Shown here: positions 21,605-35,016 of the stretch, one piece after another
How positions within the stretch are numbered: position 1 is the first letter of the stretch
Layout of the letters: each line of letters starts with the position of its first letter
Assembly: GCA_013396755.1 (NCBI GenBank)
Contig: VWZF01002378.1
Location: forward strand, 1,134,578-1,198,577
Length of the DNA stretch: 64,000 nucleotides
Origin: Sclerurus mexicanus
Lineage: Eukaryota > Chordata > Aves > Passeriformes > Furnariidae
Direction of reading: 5' to 3'
The notes under the pieces: model-generated
The model's database searches: none
What the model was told of the DNA's origin: nothing
Seen by the model: the letters and a program-made list of their open reading frames with translations, nothing else
Position numbers and translations under genes: made by a program

Positions 21605-24600
21605 TTGAGTGCTCACCTGTAGAACATTTGGCCTGATAGGAGTTTCCTCTGTAGACTATCAGAATACTTACTTCTGGAAAGGATTATATGAAATATTTTC
21701 TCAATATAGTGTTCTTAACGAGTGATTTAAAGTACAGCAGGAAAATTAACATAACACCTTAAATATGAACATGAGATGAGCGTGTCATCTGTAATACACT
21801 TAAAAGGCGTCTTCCTGAACCTCAACAATGATCACAAACTTATAAAGACAGAAAAGTTGTCTCATTTTAGATGTCTAAATTTAATTACACCTAAGTAGAA
21901 TTATAGAAATTGCAAGCACGCACACAAAATTTAATGAGGGGTTTTTGTCCCCACAGAGACACAACAAGAATTTAGTGTTGGTCAGGGAAAATATGAAACA
22001 ACAAAACAAAATCCTTTGTGGGACCCAATTTTGGCAAAATCAGTCGAAATTAAGCCAAACAACTCAAATAAATGTTTCCCAAACTACCTGGATTCAAGCA
22101 CATCCTTAGAGTGCTTGAACTATAGCGCAGTTAATTTTTAAGCGTCCCCTTCCCAGCCCGAGGGATGGTTTCCAGTCCCAGGGGTGGCTGAGGGTTGGGG
22201 ACAGAGGCACAGTGCTCCTGTCACATGCCACACGCTATTTTTTCACTAGGATTTCATTTTTAAGCCCTTTCTCCAGTTCTTCTGTCTTTCACATCATCTT
22301 TTAGGTTGCAGCACCTTCTCAGCTATTTGCAAGGGCACTTGTTATTAATCCCTTCTCCTCTTTACAAAGCAGCAAATACTTTTGCACCCACAAACGCAAA
22401 CCCCAGTTTCAAGGTGGTTGAGCCCCTCTCTGGCTCCTCACATGCATTTCATCTCCCTGGATTTGGTACACACCGGAGGAAATCTCATGCCAGAGCACAG
22501 TAAGGCCATTAGCATCACACCACTATAAATGGCATCAGAAATGTGATTTTCATTTAAAATACATTTCCATAAGATAGAAATGTCTCTTTCTGTATATTCC
22601 ATTCTTGTTTCATATTAGGTCCCTTCAATAATACAGTGTAGTAGTGTGATTATTACTGTATTTTTGCCTTTTTCTTGGGCTGTATTATAACTAACAGAAC
22701 CCTTGGACAATTTTATTTCCAAAAGCTGAAGTACTCAACTGTGTGATGTATCCCCGACTTCTCAAAGTTTGGTAGAATGGATATCTTTTTGAAACCCAGC
22801 GCCTAAGATTAATAAAACCACTGCCTTTTTTTAAAAGCTGAACAGGGATAATATAACTACACAAAATTTTTCTAATTCTGTACAAGTACTACTGAACGCC
22901 TTTATTTGACAACAGCAGAAGGCACACAATAACACAGATCAAAGCTCTGAGATTCCAAATAACTTTAAGTCATAGCAAGTAATAAAAAACAGCAAGAAAA
23001 AAAAAAAAGCACCAGTTTAGGATTTCCCTCTGGTACAAAACATCAGGAAACAGTTTCGCCATCCTATGAGGGTTTTTTCATTGTCAAAACGTTTTCTGTG
23101 ACAGGACACTCTGTTTGGTTCAGACAAGAATGCAATGTGCCTAATTGTGAGGGGTTGCACTGGTAGCTGTCACACAGCTCACATCCCATTGTAAAACCAC
23201 ACTCGTCACACCAGCTGAAAAATTACAACCGCACTTGTTCGCCCTTAAGAAACGCTCAACCTCTCTATTGTCTCTCTCATCCTAAAGGTTTCAGCTGACA
23301 AATAGGCACTTTCTGACGAAAATCAATATGCTAAATACTTTTAGTCATCCTCTCCATAGGTTCACTATCCATCTTCTCTGAAGGTCCGCAATTGTGCGGG
23401 GACAGCACAGTAAAATGAGACTGCTGAAAAACCCAACCCAGACACATTTACCATCCTCTTTTGTCTTTCCCACATTTGTCTGTGGCAGGTGAAAGCTCCC
23501 AGGGAATACTGTACACTACATGAAGTGTAACATTTCCAAATGAGGACCCTGCAATGGGGCTTATATATCTACCAAATATTAAACAGTGCAGGCTCAATAG
23601 AAATACTGAGTTTTACAACATTATAATTTTTCTCCTCCTGCTGCTCTGGGCCACAGGATAGAAATTACTTCTTCCCTCTGGTTTTCCCATAGGGAACAGC
23701 CACCTCACCACTGCTTTCTTTGCTGGCATCCCCTCTGCTCCACAGGTGCCAACCACATTGTCTCTGACAGCTCAGCTGATTAACATTTCCAGTTAATCTC
23801 AGAGCGACTGTTCTCAACCTGGATTTCACTTTGATGTCTGCTGCTTCTCTGCTTTAGACCTGATTAAGAACTTTCACGTGCCAGAGAGCTGCTGCTTTCA
23901 CCCGAGAGGAACCATCTGCCTGGAGGGAAAGGTCCCATCTCTCTGTCTCGCTCCCGTGCTAAACATCCATCACCAACCCAAGAGGTGGCTCAGGTAGGAA
24001 GGATTAATATATCCCCTAAAATCCACCACGTGACGGCCTTTCCCAAGGGCTAAGGTAGCAGAAAGGCTTCACTGTGGCTTAATTGCTTGCTGGGTAGCCG
24101 TGACCAGCTCGATGGCCAACCACCACTCTGTCACTAAACCGAGCTGAAAGTTCCTGTAGTTCAGTCAGCTCCCATCATCCCTTTGTCCCTCGTATGTCTG
24201 ACATGTGGATGAAGCCTTCCCTATTGTGCCTTCTCTTTTCTGGGAGAACAAAGGGGAGCTGACAATGAAGTGGCTGCCAGCCCATTGCCACAGTCCATAT
24301 ATCCACGCAGCTGTCATTACACAGCCAGAGCAGACCGTGCAGGCAGGGGAGAACAAGCAGCCTGTGTGACAGACAAGTGGGCTTAGCTAAAAAAACTACA
24401 CTAGCATTTACAATACACATCCTGCTATTAATACACTATCAAAGGGAAGGGAAAAACACCCCACATGTAACCCCGTGACCTCAGAAATCTCTGGTAGCAA
24501 AGCGCACTTAAAGAGCAGGCTTGGAGGGATTCCCTGCGTGTCCTCTGCCTCCAGCTACCCTGAGCAGGCACCTAGCCCCTGCTCTAAAAATAAGCAATCG

Positions 24601-25170
24601 TGTCATTACGCAGGCATGCCCAGCACCAACATTTTCCATGGAGGAATGCATCAGTTTGCTAAGGTAGCCAGCCAGGACTCCTCCTGTTGGGCGCTGACAT
24701 GTCACATCAGTGGATTTCTTGTTTACAGAAGTGGCAGATTGTTAATGTGAAGGCAATTTCCTGCATTACAGCAAAATCCCATGATATATTTCAGTTGTTG
24801 AAAACCTGGAATGAAGCAACAGCTCTGTGATATGGAAATGCCACTGAGAGCTAAGTGGTAACTGGAAGTACATTTTATGAAGTAACTGAGCAGAAAAAAA
24901 AGAAGGGGGGAGAAATGAAATAAGGTCCCCTATTGAACTACTCCTCACTTCCATCGCAGATGGTGAAGAGTACACAAGCCGTGGATTTGTTGCTCCTGGT
25001 TAAAGTGAAGAACAATGGGAATTCACAGGACAGCTGCTCAGGGTGTAGCAGGCTAAGGTGAACCCTCAGAGAGCTCCTGGTGAGTTGCTCATATGGCCTT
25101 TTAACGCATATGGTTTGTACACCAGAATGCAAAAAAATGGGGAGAAATGGAGGTTGTAAGTGGGACTGAG
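21605..25170. other. Long noncoding segment, no gene seen
   Basis: Mixed AT-rich DNA (21600-23500), then average composition. An A-run lies near 22997-23008. Short frames (all below 92 codons) on both strands have no recognised product. No transposon is identified before the SINE relic at 25178. Confidence 0.55.
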
Positions 25171-25177
25171 GTCACTT

Positions 25178-25275
25178 GGGACTTCTGATGCTGCTCTGCA
25201 GCCACTTCCTCACCTTGGGGGAGTCATCTCAGCACTGAGTGCCAGTTTTCTCCTGTAAGATGAGAAAAGTGATGT
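25178..25275 (+). repeat. MIR-type ancient SINE relic
   Basis: Words appear in the canonical MIR order: 'ctgctctgcagccacttcc', 'tcaccttgggggagtca', 'gccagttttctcctgtaaga', then 'tgagaaaagtgatg'. These match the MIR core 'ctctgccacttac...tgaccttgggcaagtca...cctcagtttcctcatctgtaaaatggg' with moderate divergence. No tRNA-like head or LINE-like tail is recognisable with confidence. MIRs predate the bird-mammal split, so a copy here is old and inert, though such relics are sometimes exapted. Confidence 0.75.
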
Positions 25276-28200
25276 TTCTCTTTGGGTTGGATATTGTCTC
25301 TTTGGATTGCCTTAACCCTTACACAGAGGCTCTAACACCCTGGGACCCTAAGGGGTCTGTTGGAGCCTGGCCAGAACTAACCCAAAGTGCTCTCCGGCCT
25401 CACAGACATCGTGCTGGGGGCCAGGGGATGGCTGGAAGTGGAAGTGTGTGGGCTGCACTGCCCAGGCAGTGCTGCTCTCTGACCTACCCACACAGCCAGC
25501 CTGCAACCTCAGTAGGATCGAGCAAGTCCAGCTGCCTGGCAACACCAGGTCCCCAGCCCTTCAGGTGCTTCCCAAGTGTCTCATTGCCAGAAACAACAAA
25601 AGCTGCTGTGTAAGCTCAGGAAAAGAAATTTTTAAAAAAAAACTTCATGAAAATAATTCTCAAGTTGATCCTGAAAATTTCTGTATCTGGATAGGCCTTG
25701 GCACTGGCCCAGCAAGAAGCAGGACAGGATAGTGGGACCCTTTCAAAGCTCATACTACCTGCTTCTGCTGTAGCAAAAAAATCTGTTTTCCTCCTTGCTT
25801 CTAAAATCTTGATGTGATTTTGTTCTGTTTTGGTTTTTTTCCTAATCATTCTTTACTGATGATCCTTCACCCAAGAATGGTGAAGTCAAAGCACACCATG
25901 GTGAAGAACACTATCTTGCAATAACCAAGCTGCTTCTTTGGCAATGGAAAGCTCCCTTCAAGTGTTTTTTCAGAAAGGGTTTGCCCAAGTTCTCAAGGTC
26001 AACCCCACATCCCTAAAAGGAGGATTCAGAATTGTCCTGAGGGGATTAGCATCTCTGCTCCTGTTTCAGACTTCCTATCAGGTTAAGTCCATCTTCAGCT
26101 GTGAGTTTCATTTTCCACACTAAACTCTTTTCCTCTCCCAAGCTCCTGCCACCCCATTATTTGTCCAGGACGAGCCCTAACTACATATCATCTTTGTAGT
26201 TTCAGTAAACCAAATAAAAGACTTTCTTTTCTTATTCCAAGCTATTTAAGATACACTTAAATAGAAAATGCTTCGTGCAAGAATGTCACAGCACCCTCCT
26301 CAAACCTCAATAAAACACGTGAGCATGGAGGTGATTTTCTTACCCTTTCTCATCTCTTTCTACAGAGATTTGCTTGCAAAACAAAGACTGCTCCAGCAGG
26401 CTGGAATGGGGACTTCATAGGTTTTGGTTGAAGCATGGAAAACTGAAGTGCAATTTTTTTTTCCCCTCCTAACAGTTGTTCAATAACGTGAATTGAGAGT
26501 ACAAGTACCTGTCTGAGGGTGAAGGACAGTAAGAATGAGTAATTTAGCAGCTTGGATTTCCATGGGGGTCAATATGATCAAGACAAAGCCTTGTGCCACA
26601 GGCCAGTTTTAAAAAGGCATTTCATAGTCTACTAGACAAATGACACACTGGTTGGAGCCACGCCAGTTTATACCAGCAATGCCTCTGAGAAGTCTCTTTG
26701 GGAAGCAGAACTATCACTGCTGCTGGTTCAGCTTTACCTGTAGCTTCTTCCACAGGTGGAGCAAAGGGAGAAGAGGAGAAGTGATGCGTTAATGAAGAAG
26801 AAAGCCTTTGATACCTTCTTACAACCTCTGGTGACAGGCCTTGCTGCTCCCTGGGTTTATTGGTTTTGAATTCGGGGCTGTTGCTGCTGTCGTGATTGGT
26901 TTTCATTTGTTAGAGCAGCACTTTAAAAGCCCAGAGTCGTACAGATTCTGCAGAGGTCAAACAAATTGTTTGCATTTTTGCTGTAAAAGGGGAGTGAGGG
27001 AGAGTGAGACAGATGGTAAATTGGCTGCTAGGAAGCAGAGCCTGAACTTTTTCAATCATGTCTCCCTCTTAACTCACAGCTGGCGAAACTCTCAGTTCTG
27101 TGGCAGGTCTTTCACTGGGCAGATCAAATCCAGCAGCACAGAAAACAAAACTCACCAGGAGCCACACAGGGTGAGAAATTATTTCCTAATAAAACTACAA
27201 AGCCCAGAACAATAACTGGGCAACACTGACATGTATTGTTGGCCTTTATCACAATCTCTTTATAAGCCTGGTTAGAGAACAGAGATGCAGTTGTCCTTTG
27301 ATGTCCTCGTTCAAAGGACTATACACCCGCTTCCACCAGCGATAAGCTGGGGAAGGGAGAGAGGAGAGCCTGAAACACAACAGAAAAGGCTTGGCAAACA
27401 AATCATTTGTTATACCTCTCTATTTCTGCAGACGCTGCCGTAAAAGATACCGTCACAGAAAGTCGGATGCCATTCAAGCAGAGCTGCTTTAGGCCTGTGG
27501 CAGCCACTTCAGATCCAAGAGATTCTTGGAAACTCACTGGCAGTTCAGGAAGGGAAATGTAGAAGTAAACTTAGCCTTTCTTGTGGGCATCAGGGTTAGC
27601 CCCACTTAGAGCCTCCCTAGAAGTGACTTTTTCCTTGTGTTAGACCAGCACACCACCGGTGCTTTCCAAATACACTCTGGTGGCTCCTCATCTCCTGGTG
27701 CCCAGCCCTTTCCCAACAGGCTGTGGCAAAGCTCACCTCTCACCTCAGCACCAGCTCTCTCACACAGCTAAATACCCACCAGACATGGAACAGGAGCAGC
27801 TTAAGGACAACACCTGAGTAAGTCTCTAGGTTTTTTCCACAGTGCCTGGAGGTTGCACGATCAAGAAGAACATGGCTCTGTCCCCACCAGGTTCACAGTG
27901 AGACGTTGTTCATTACTGTTTTGTGCCCCTTGCTTTATGCCCCTTCTATGAGGCAGCAGCTTTAGGCAGAGGTGCTGGAGGACGTAATGTTTGAAACAGT
28001 TAAATCTACCAAAGATCCTCTGTCAGAGCCCTAAATTCCATATTCAAAAGCAATGTAAACACTTAGCAGCCAGGAACCAGATGCTCTTGAAAACTCTGCT
28101 CCACCTCAGTCCCTGAAAAACCTAGCAACTGCAATATGGCCCACGAAAAGTAAGCCCTGGTTTGGAGTTCGCTGCTGCAGAACCAAGAGAAGTTTCAGTT

Positions 28201-29765
28201 TGGCTCCTGCTCTGTTCCCACCACACTAACTCCATACAAGAGGGCATTGAGAGCATGGGGACTTTAGGTAACAATCAAATGATCTGCCACAATCTGAGGA
28301 GTTCAATAACTCAGTCTGATCCCACGTATTACCATTTTATTGCAGGCACCAAGAGAGCGTACAACTTAGCAGAGGTCAGATGTGAAACGTGTGCCAGACC
28401 TAAAAGCTGAACCCATACACCCCAAGTTCTAACGTTTCGGAGTGAGCTCACCTCTCCTCAGAGAGGACGCTGGTCACAGCATGTGAAGATGCTTCACGTT
28501 TATTATCTGTCATGGTTGAAACTTGCTTTTGAAAACTCTTCATAAATAAGGTCAAGTTGCCCAACAACACAGGCCAACCAAACAGATGCCACAGTTGCTT
28601 AAGTGTTTCCAGCATGTCTAGACACCACGTGGTGATTAACACCAGCGTGCTTCCACGTGTCCTGGAAGAGCAGAGCCCAAGATGTGATAGATGTTCAATG
28701 GAACAACTTTGGAAAACCCACACAAGTCAGAGAGAGAATCAGGGGCTTTCTCGTGTCCTGCAAACAACTGTGTGAGCCTCAGAAGCACCCAATTAAGAAG
28801 ACAATCAAGAGTGAGGCACCAACCACGGGTCCTTTGTGAGGACCATTGTAAGGTGCTGCCAAAACATCAGGCTCCCTTGATTTCAAGCACAGCCTGGCGA
28901 ATGGCAGAAAGACTGTTCCCAAGAGCACCCGCAGCAAGCGCTCCAGTTTCCCCAGGCTTCGGAGCACAATAGCTTGGAAACCCTGCGAAAGCCAAGAACG
29001 AGGACTGCAAGCTAAAGCAGTAAAACGTTATACTTCCTACACAACAGGCAGGAAGGGCAAACGGTGGATCCTGGAAGAGCTGTCAGAGGCAAGGAATGCA
29101 CTATCCAGTACTTGTGCTGCCGGGAGCAGCGTGGTTCCCCCTGGAAGCCGGGTGCTTCATGCCAGCACTGACAGATATGGCACGGGCTCTGCTTATCCCA
29201 CGCTCTCCCGCTCCAGAAGCAGCAGCCTGCTCTTGAAAGCCAGTCTCCCTCTTCGGTCAGCCACGAGCCTCACATGGGCAGACATGCACTGCAGATAGCG
29301 TTAGCTTTATGATTAGAGCTGTCTGCTGTGAGACACATTTTAAAATTCATGACCTTTCCCATCAGGGTTCAAAACCGGACTGGCCTGAAGATGAAAGACT
29401 GGCTTAGACTCCTGCTGTAAGCTGCTTCTCTTCTTTCCTACCCCCCCTCAGTATTTCTCCTTCAGCATTTACTTCCAATTATTTTACAGACTGTGTTTTC
29501 CATTAACTGTGGTTTTAAAAATTGCTAATGAATTGAGGTAAATTAAAGTTCATCGGTATCTGAACCAGGCACGTGTTTCAACTTTGCAGTCGTGCCTGAC
29601 TATCAAAGGTATCTTCTTTTGTCAGGTAGAAGATGCTCTAGGAAGGCTGCAGCTGGCCAGAAGAGATAGAGCTGAGTTTTGAAGGAAGAAAAACAAGAGG
29701 GAGAGCGCTTAGGTTGGCTCTGAAAGACGTATTTGCAGAGGGATTGGCCATAATACCAGTCAGAT

Positions 29766-29806
29766 GAAGGTGGGGGTGGAGGAGGGGGAGAAGAGAGGAG
29801 GAAACG
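29766..29806 (+). repeat. G-rich/purine-rich low-complexity patch
   Basis: About 40 bases almost entirely purine on the plus strand, with G runs of five, two and five. It is a weak G-quadruplex candidate. There is no gene context to suggest a role. Confidence 0.6.
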
Positions 29807-29915
29807 CAAAACCAACCACAGCACACGCATTGGCACTTACGGAGTCCTGGAGACTTTGCCAATGGAAATTAGAGGAACGTGTTTGCTCCTTGCCACAATT
29901 AGAAACAACCAAACT

Positions 29916-29930
29916 AAAAAAAAAAAAAAA
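29916..29930 (+). repeat. Poly(A) run of 15
   Basis: Fifteen consecutive A followed by cccaacc. No upstream retroposed body or flanking target-site duplication is visible, so it is treated as a simple homopolymer. Confidence 0.85.
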
Positions 29931-32900
29931 CCCAACCAAAACTCCTCTCAGTGGGATTGTTGTCATGAATTGTATTTTACCACTCTAACACACTCCCACT
30001 GCTGGCTTTTTCTCAAGGAAAATCCATGAGAATAAGAATGCATTTTCATAATTTACACTCTGAAACCCAGGGTGTTTCTGCCAGTTCCCAGCAACTGCAT
30101 GAATCGTGTTTCCTAGTCAGGCTGGCCAGAAAACAACAATTCATTTCGCGAGGCACTTGGGGACTGAAAACAAGGCCTTCCGAACACAAAAAAGGGGATT
30201 CTCACTAAATCTAAACCACGTGGGACCACTCATCGCCAACCACCCAGCAGGGAAGCGGCTGCACACGCCTGCCAGCCTTTGCCAAGCTAGCCAGAGCACA
30301 TTGCTCAGCCGAGAGGGATGTCCTGAGCCAGGGGCATGCTGCACATCACCCTGGGCAGCACTACTGCTTCTCTCCTCCCTGGGAAAAGTCCCCAGCCACT
30401 GCTGGGATGCCTCTCACCAGCCACCTGCACGTGCCTTCCCAGCATTGCCATTCCTTTCCTCTCCCCTCACACCCTTTGCAGGCAGTGCCACACAATAGCC
30501 TGGGCCCACCCCAGGCACAGCATTGCCAGCTCACCCCTTCTTGGCCAGAGAATATGCCCATGCCTGTCACCTCTTCCTGGGACAGGGTGGGGAGAGCTCA
30601 GGGGTGGCACTGGGCAGGGGCAGTCATAGCTGGTCGTGCCCTCAGCACCCGTAAAACAGCCTCCCTTAAGATGCGTAGAGCCAGGCACAGCCCATGGAAA
30701 CAGCAGTAAATATCACTTTCACTGCATTTACCCATTGCATGAAAGCCATTACACGTTCCCCTATCATCAGCTTCACCCTCTGCTTTGCTGGTGATGAAGC
30801 AAATCTTGACAGACAAGCTCCATTACCCTTCTTAAACACAGCAGCAGTAAAATACCCATAGATATCTCTAGACAGCCTAGCAAGGTGCATGGCCATCCAA
30901 GCTCTCCGTCAGCGTTGCATGGGGGAGAGCAGAGCAATGCCTCCATGCTGGCACTGGACCCGTGGAGATTAGCAAAGCCATTGTCCTGCTAAATAACATG
31001 GAGAGAAACCACGGATAGTCACCCCCATGAGAACCCAGACAGCCCAAAGTGCCTGGTGCCTGACCCTTGCACGCTGCTTGGTTGCTTCCAATGGAACAAA
31101 GCCTCACATGTGCATCTCTTGGCCTTGGTCACTGGTATTTGCAGATCCTCGCAGCCTTGGCAGGGTAACCAGCATTTTTTTAGGTCTACGACTAGTAGTG
31201 CTTCTTCCCTCTCATCCTTTAAAACCCAGCCTTCATGATTCCCAGGGTTTCCAGCCCTCCAGAGATGCCAACAGGACATGCCTGGAGGATGAGTAGTGCA
31301 GGGCTGTTTTAAAACACCAAGCAGAGCAAGCCTTTAAACACAGCTCATCTACTTAAAGTCAACAGCCATCACCAGTCCCTCTTCTTCCCAGAAAGGGCAC
31401 GTTCTGCCAGTTGGTGCCAAGGGGGCACTACTAACTCATAACCTACAAGAAATACCACTGAAAGAAGCAGACTGTTTGCAAAGACCTGTGTTTCTGTGTA
31501 GTTCAGCCCGACAGGCAAGGGCTGGCAGCATTGCACGCCCTTGTACAGAGGCTGCACAACGAGAGATTGATTCATGTCACACCAGGCCCAGTGAAAGCAT
31601 TTCTTTACCTCACCTGAGCAAGAGTCCCCTTCCCATTACTTTGCATGATGCAGAATGAACCCACTGATGCCACAATAGGCGAGAAACTTACTCTCCTGGG
31701 AAACACAGAAGGTAAGGGGTGTGGATTCGCTTGGCTGAGTGGAAGCTCAAATTTATCACCCTCGATGTCCTGCCAGGGGTTCAGTGTTTGATTGATGAAC
31801 ACCCCCAGGGGTGCGTAAAGGAGGCAGATGAACTTCTCCCTCTGCTTGCCTTTTTCTCTTTAGTAAACAAATAGTGGAGTTAATTAGAGCACCTGGTTTT
31901 GCTGTCTTGAGCTTCCCACAGCATGGCTGGAGGTGGCACGGAGAGAAAGCCCCAAGCTTCCCAGGACAAGGTGGATCAGGGTGGACCACAGACCAAGGGA
32001 GCAGTGTGTATCAAGGGGAGAAAAGCAGAAGCTGTGATATGAGCACTGCCAGGCTATTCCACCCTCAGACTCACCTATCTGCAAAAGCTGGGGCAAACTG
32101 GGCACGTGACAAGTGACAGGATTGAGGGACACACCGCGCCTGGTTGCTGGAGCTCCTTAAAACTGGCAACAAAACCTCAGGATCCCCAAATAAGATGCAA
32201 CTGAAATAGGCAGGGATAGTTTGCCTTGATGTGTGACCCTGACCCTTCAATGTGTGAAGGGTAGTAAAGAAACACCCACAAAACACACTCTTTCAGTTCC
32301 CAAGGCTTCTTTTCAAGTGCCTATTACTGAAAAAGAGCCTGGCTCCTGGGAACAGTGGGAATTCTCCTCTGTTCCTCAGAGGTTCTTGCAGTCCTTGAAG
32401 GTAAAAAAAAAAAAGTCCTTAGATGAAGGGAATATCCAATTTCTGTCCTGTAGAACACCTATTCTGTAACAGCACGATGTTCACTTTTTCAGACACATCC
32501 AGTTTCTGGCACTGCTGTGGCCCAGAACTGTCCATTATTATTTTCGGCTTCCTCCACCACAGGGTTATGTGCTTTGACTACAGACACCTGCTTGTTCCAC
32601 ACTGCACTGTCTGGCAGAAGACAACCTGCTGGATTGCCCAGCTACTTTCAAAGTGCTCTTCATCAAAGCCCAGGATCCATCCCAATGATGCTGCTGCAAA
32701 CAACGCCAAGAAAGCAGTTTTCCTGTTGTTCTTCAAGAATGGCTTTGCATTGAAACTTTACAGTGTCCCTAGTTCGGTGTGGGGTAATTGGGTTGGTTTG
32801 TACCAAGGTAGCTGAAACAAAAAGGCAGGTCCCTGACAGTGGGACTCCTCAGGGACAGGATTTTCCTTAGGGATCCAGCTAAAGAGAGGGTAACTACAGG

Positions 32901-33639
32901 CAGGGACCTGCCCAAACTCCTGGTAGCAAGCCTAGAAAAGTCCAACTCCAGCAGTCCTCCAAGAGAATGGCAAATGCCATCATCTCACACCTCCTGATGG
33001 AGAAGGATGTAAACATCTGACATCCACAAACCTGGAGCACAAGTCTCAGAAAAGGAACAGGAAAGGATCAAAGATACAATTGCTGGGCTATGTGAGATTC
33101 AACTGGGCATGCCAATCAGCCAACACAGAATACAAACCCAAATCCCTACACAACTAAAGCTGATACCCAGTTATCCTCAGAACACTCCCTAAACAAACAC
33201 GACCCAGCATCATTGAGATACTTGTCTTAGTTCCTGAGGTGCTTCTGCTCTGACCCTAGATATTTTACAAGGGGTTTTATCCTAGTAATAATTGTGTATG
33301 TGTTATTCTACTATTTAGGGCTCTGATTTTTGGTATTGGATGCACAGGTTTGCAGTCCCACCCTGAATTGAGCAGGGGCCATCTGACGCTTTACCCTGAT
33401 TCAGCACTGATGTGAAAGTGAGATGCTAGAAATATACCAGTCCAAAAAAAAATCTTTAATATTAAAGACAGTTCTAACACTAGCTTGGACAGGCAAAACG
33501 ACTGACTTTTATTTGCACAGAAGTTTGAAAAAAACCTAAACAAGCTCTGAATTTCGCAAGGGAACTCTACTGTTTATTAAACTCTGCAGGGCAGTTCCAA
33601 AGTCCAACAAAGAAGTTTGTATCATTCTCTGTCAAAGAA

Positions 33640-33880
33640 TTTAGAGCCATTTTCATAGCCCCTATTTAATCACAATACATCCCCACTGATTTCTTCATTA
33701 TATTCAATAAACGATTTTCAGATGGGATACTAACACTTCATTGCCCTTTCATAAAATGGCAAATTTATTGTAAATTACATCTGTTTCCCCCATTATGGAT
33801 ATTCGATTTACTCGCACTCGCAGTACAACACACCATTACTGAGGAAACTTGAATTCGGTCCGGAGGATATGAAATGAGGT
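33640..33880. promoter_or_regulatory. Candidate conserved noncoding element
   Basis: AT-rich non-repetitive block with 'ctatttaatcacaatac', 'tattcaataaacgatttt', 'atttattgtaaattac' and a 'cccattatggatattcg' word. It has ATTGT/ACAAT (SOX-like) and TAAT/ATTA words in close spacing, with no coding frame and no repeat similarity. Enhancer-like texture only; unverified. Confidence 0.28.
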
Positions 33881-33884
33881 ACAA

Positions 33885-35010
33885 AATATGGAAGTTTTGA
33901 GAACAAACAAGTTTTTACACCTCTGTGCACGCCAAAGCACACAGAGCTGAGAGCCACAGGGCAAATTTCTTACTCTGCTGTGCAGATGGGGTGCACCAGT
34001 GCCTTGTGTTCCCTCACTCTAAACAACTACTGCAGGAGCAGCCAAAGCTTTCTGAAGGTGTGTGGCTAGAAGCATTTGACCTATGCACAGAAAGACCAAT
34101 CCTAAAAGCCAAATCCCATCCCACTATCCCCAGTTCCTCAGCAGGAAGCTTCCCTGCTCTGAAGCCAACTGGTGCAGACACATCCACTGGGAAGAAAACA
34201 AAGGTGACCGCTTACATCAAATTGCAAAACACATTATTTGTCCCACCGCTCATACAAAACAAGGATTGGAACATAAATTTACTCTAGGAGGTAGGAAGAA
34301 ATGCAAAACATTTGCTGCATCAGATGCAGATTACATGCATTTTTCAAGTCTACATTTCTTCTTGTGAAAAAGCTTTAAATCTTGTTTATAGACACACTGT
34401 GCATCTGTCTCCTCACCAGAGACTGATTTTGGGGAAATCTCAAACACCACTAGAAACCTCTTTCCAGCGAGAATATCATGGGAGGCTTTTCACGTGTTCC
34501 TAGGATTTCTGCCAGCATGTGCATCGATCATGGCAAGGGCTCATTTCAGCTCCTCTGTAACGAGCAGCCAGATGCACTCTGTGCTGAGTAAGAAAAAATG
34601 AGTGGCAGGGAAGAGACTGTCTTCAGTGCAACCTGGTTTGTTTGCCATCACTCCAGCTTGTCAGGGTTTTTTTTTTCCTACTCTGCCCTTGTCTCCTCTT
34701 CCACCTTTGAGTCTATTAACACCTCTAAGAGGAAGAAAAATGTCCAACTGTTCCCTCAAATTGGAACACACTTGATGAATACCTTGTACATGCAATACTA
34801 TACCATCTCCATGACCTCCTCAGAAACTAAACGTGTCAAAATCTGTCTTGGTTTAAAAAAATTCTCTCCTCTTCTAATTTTGTTAGCTGCCAAAGGACTT
34901 CATGACCAGGGTCGCTGGGGTTCCAGACAGTGGCAAACAGCAACGGGGCACAGCAGCACTTGTTTTTAAAAAGCCTTGTTTACGCTCTAGAGCTTTACAA
35001 TTAGAGCAAA
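33885..35010. other. Noncoding segment, nothing recognised
   Basis: Mixed composition with frames of up to 123 codons (34598-34969, +) that match nothing I recognise. A T-run lies near 34670. No repeat is identified. Confidence 0.55.
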
Positions 35011-35016
35011 GAGAAA

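Larger units (their letters stand above)
25280..33635. other. Long noncoding segment, no gene seen
   Basis: More than 8 kb with no recognisable gene, RNA or repeat family. It includes an AT-rich region near 25620-25860, a G-rich patch near 29766-29806, a run of 15 A at 29916-29930 and a GC-richer stretch at 30240-30700. In the GC-richer stretch, overlapping frames of up to 130 codons occur in several frames on both strands, again compositional. Frames elsewhere are at most 130 codons and lack domains. Confidence 0.55.
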
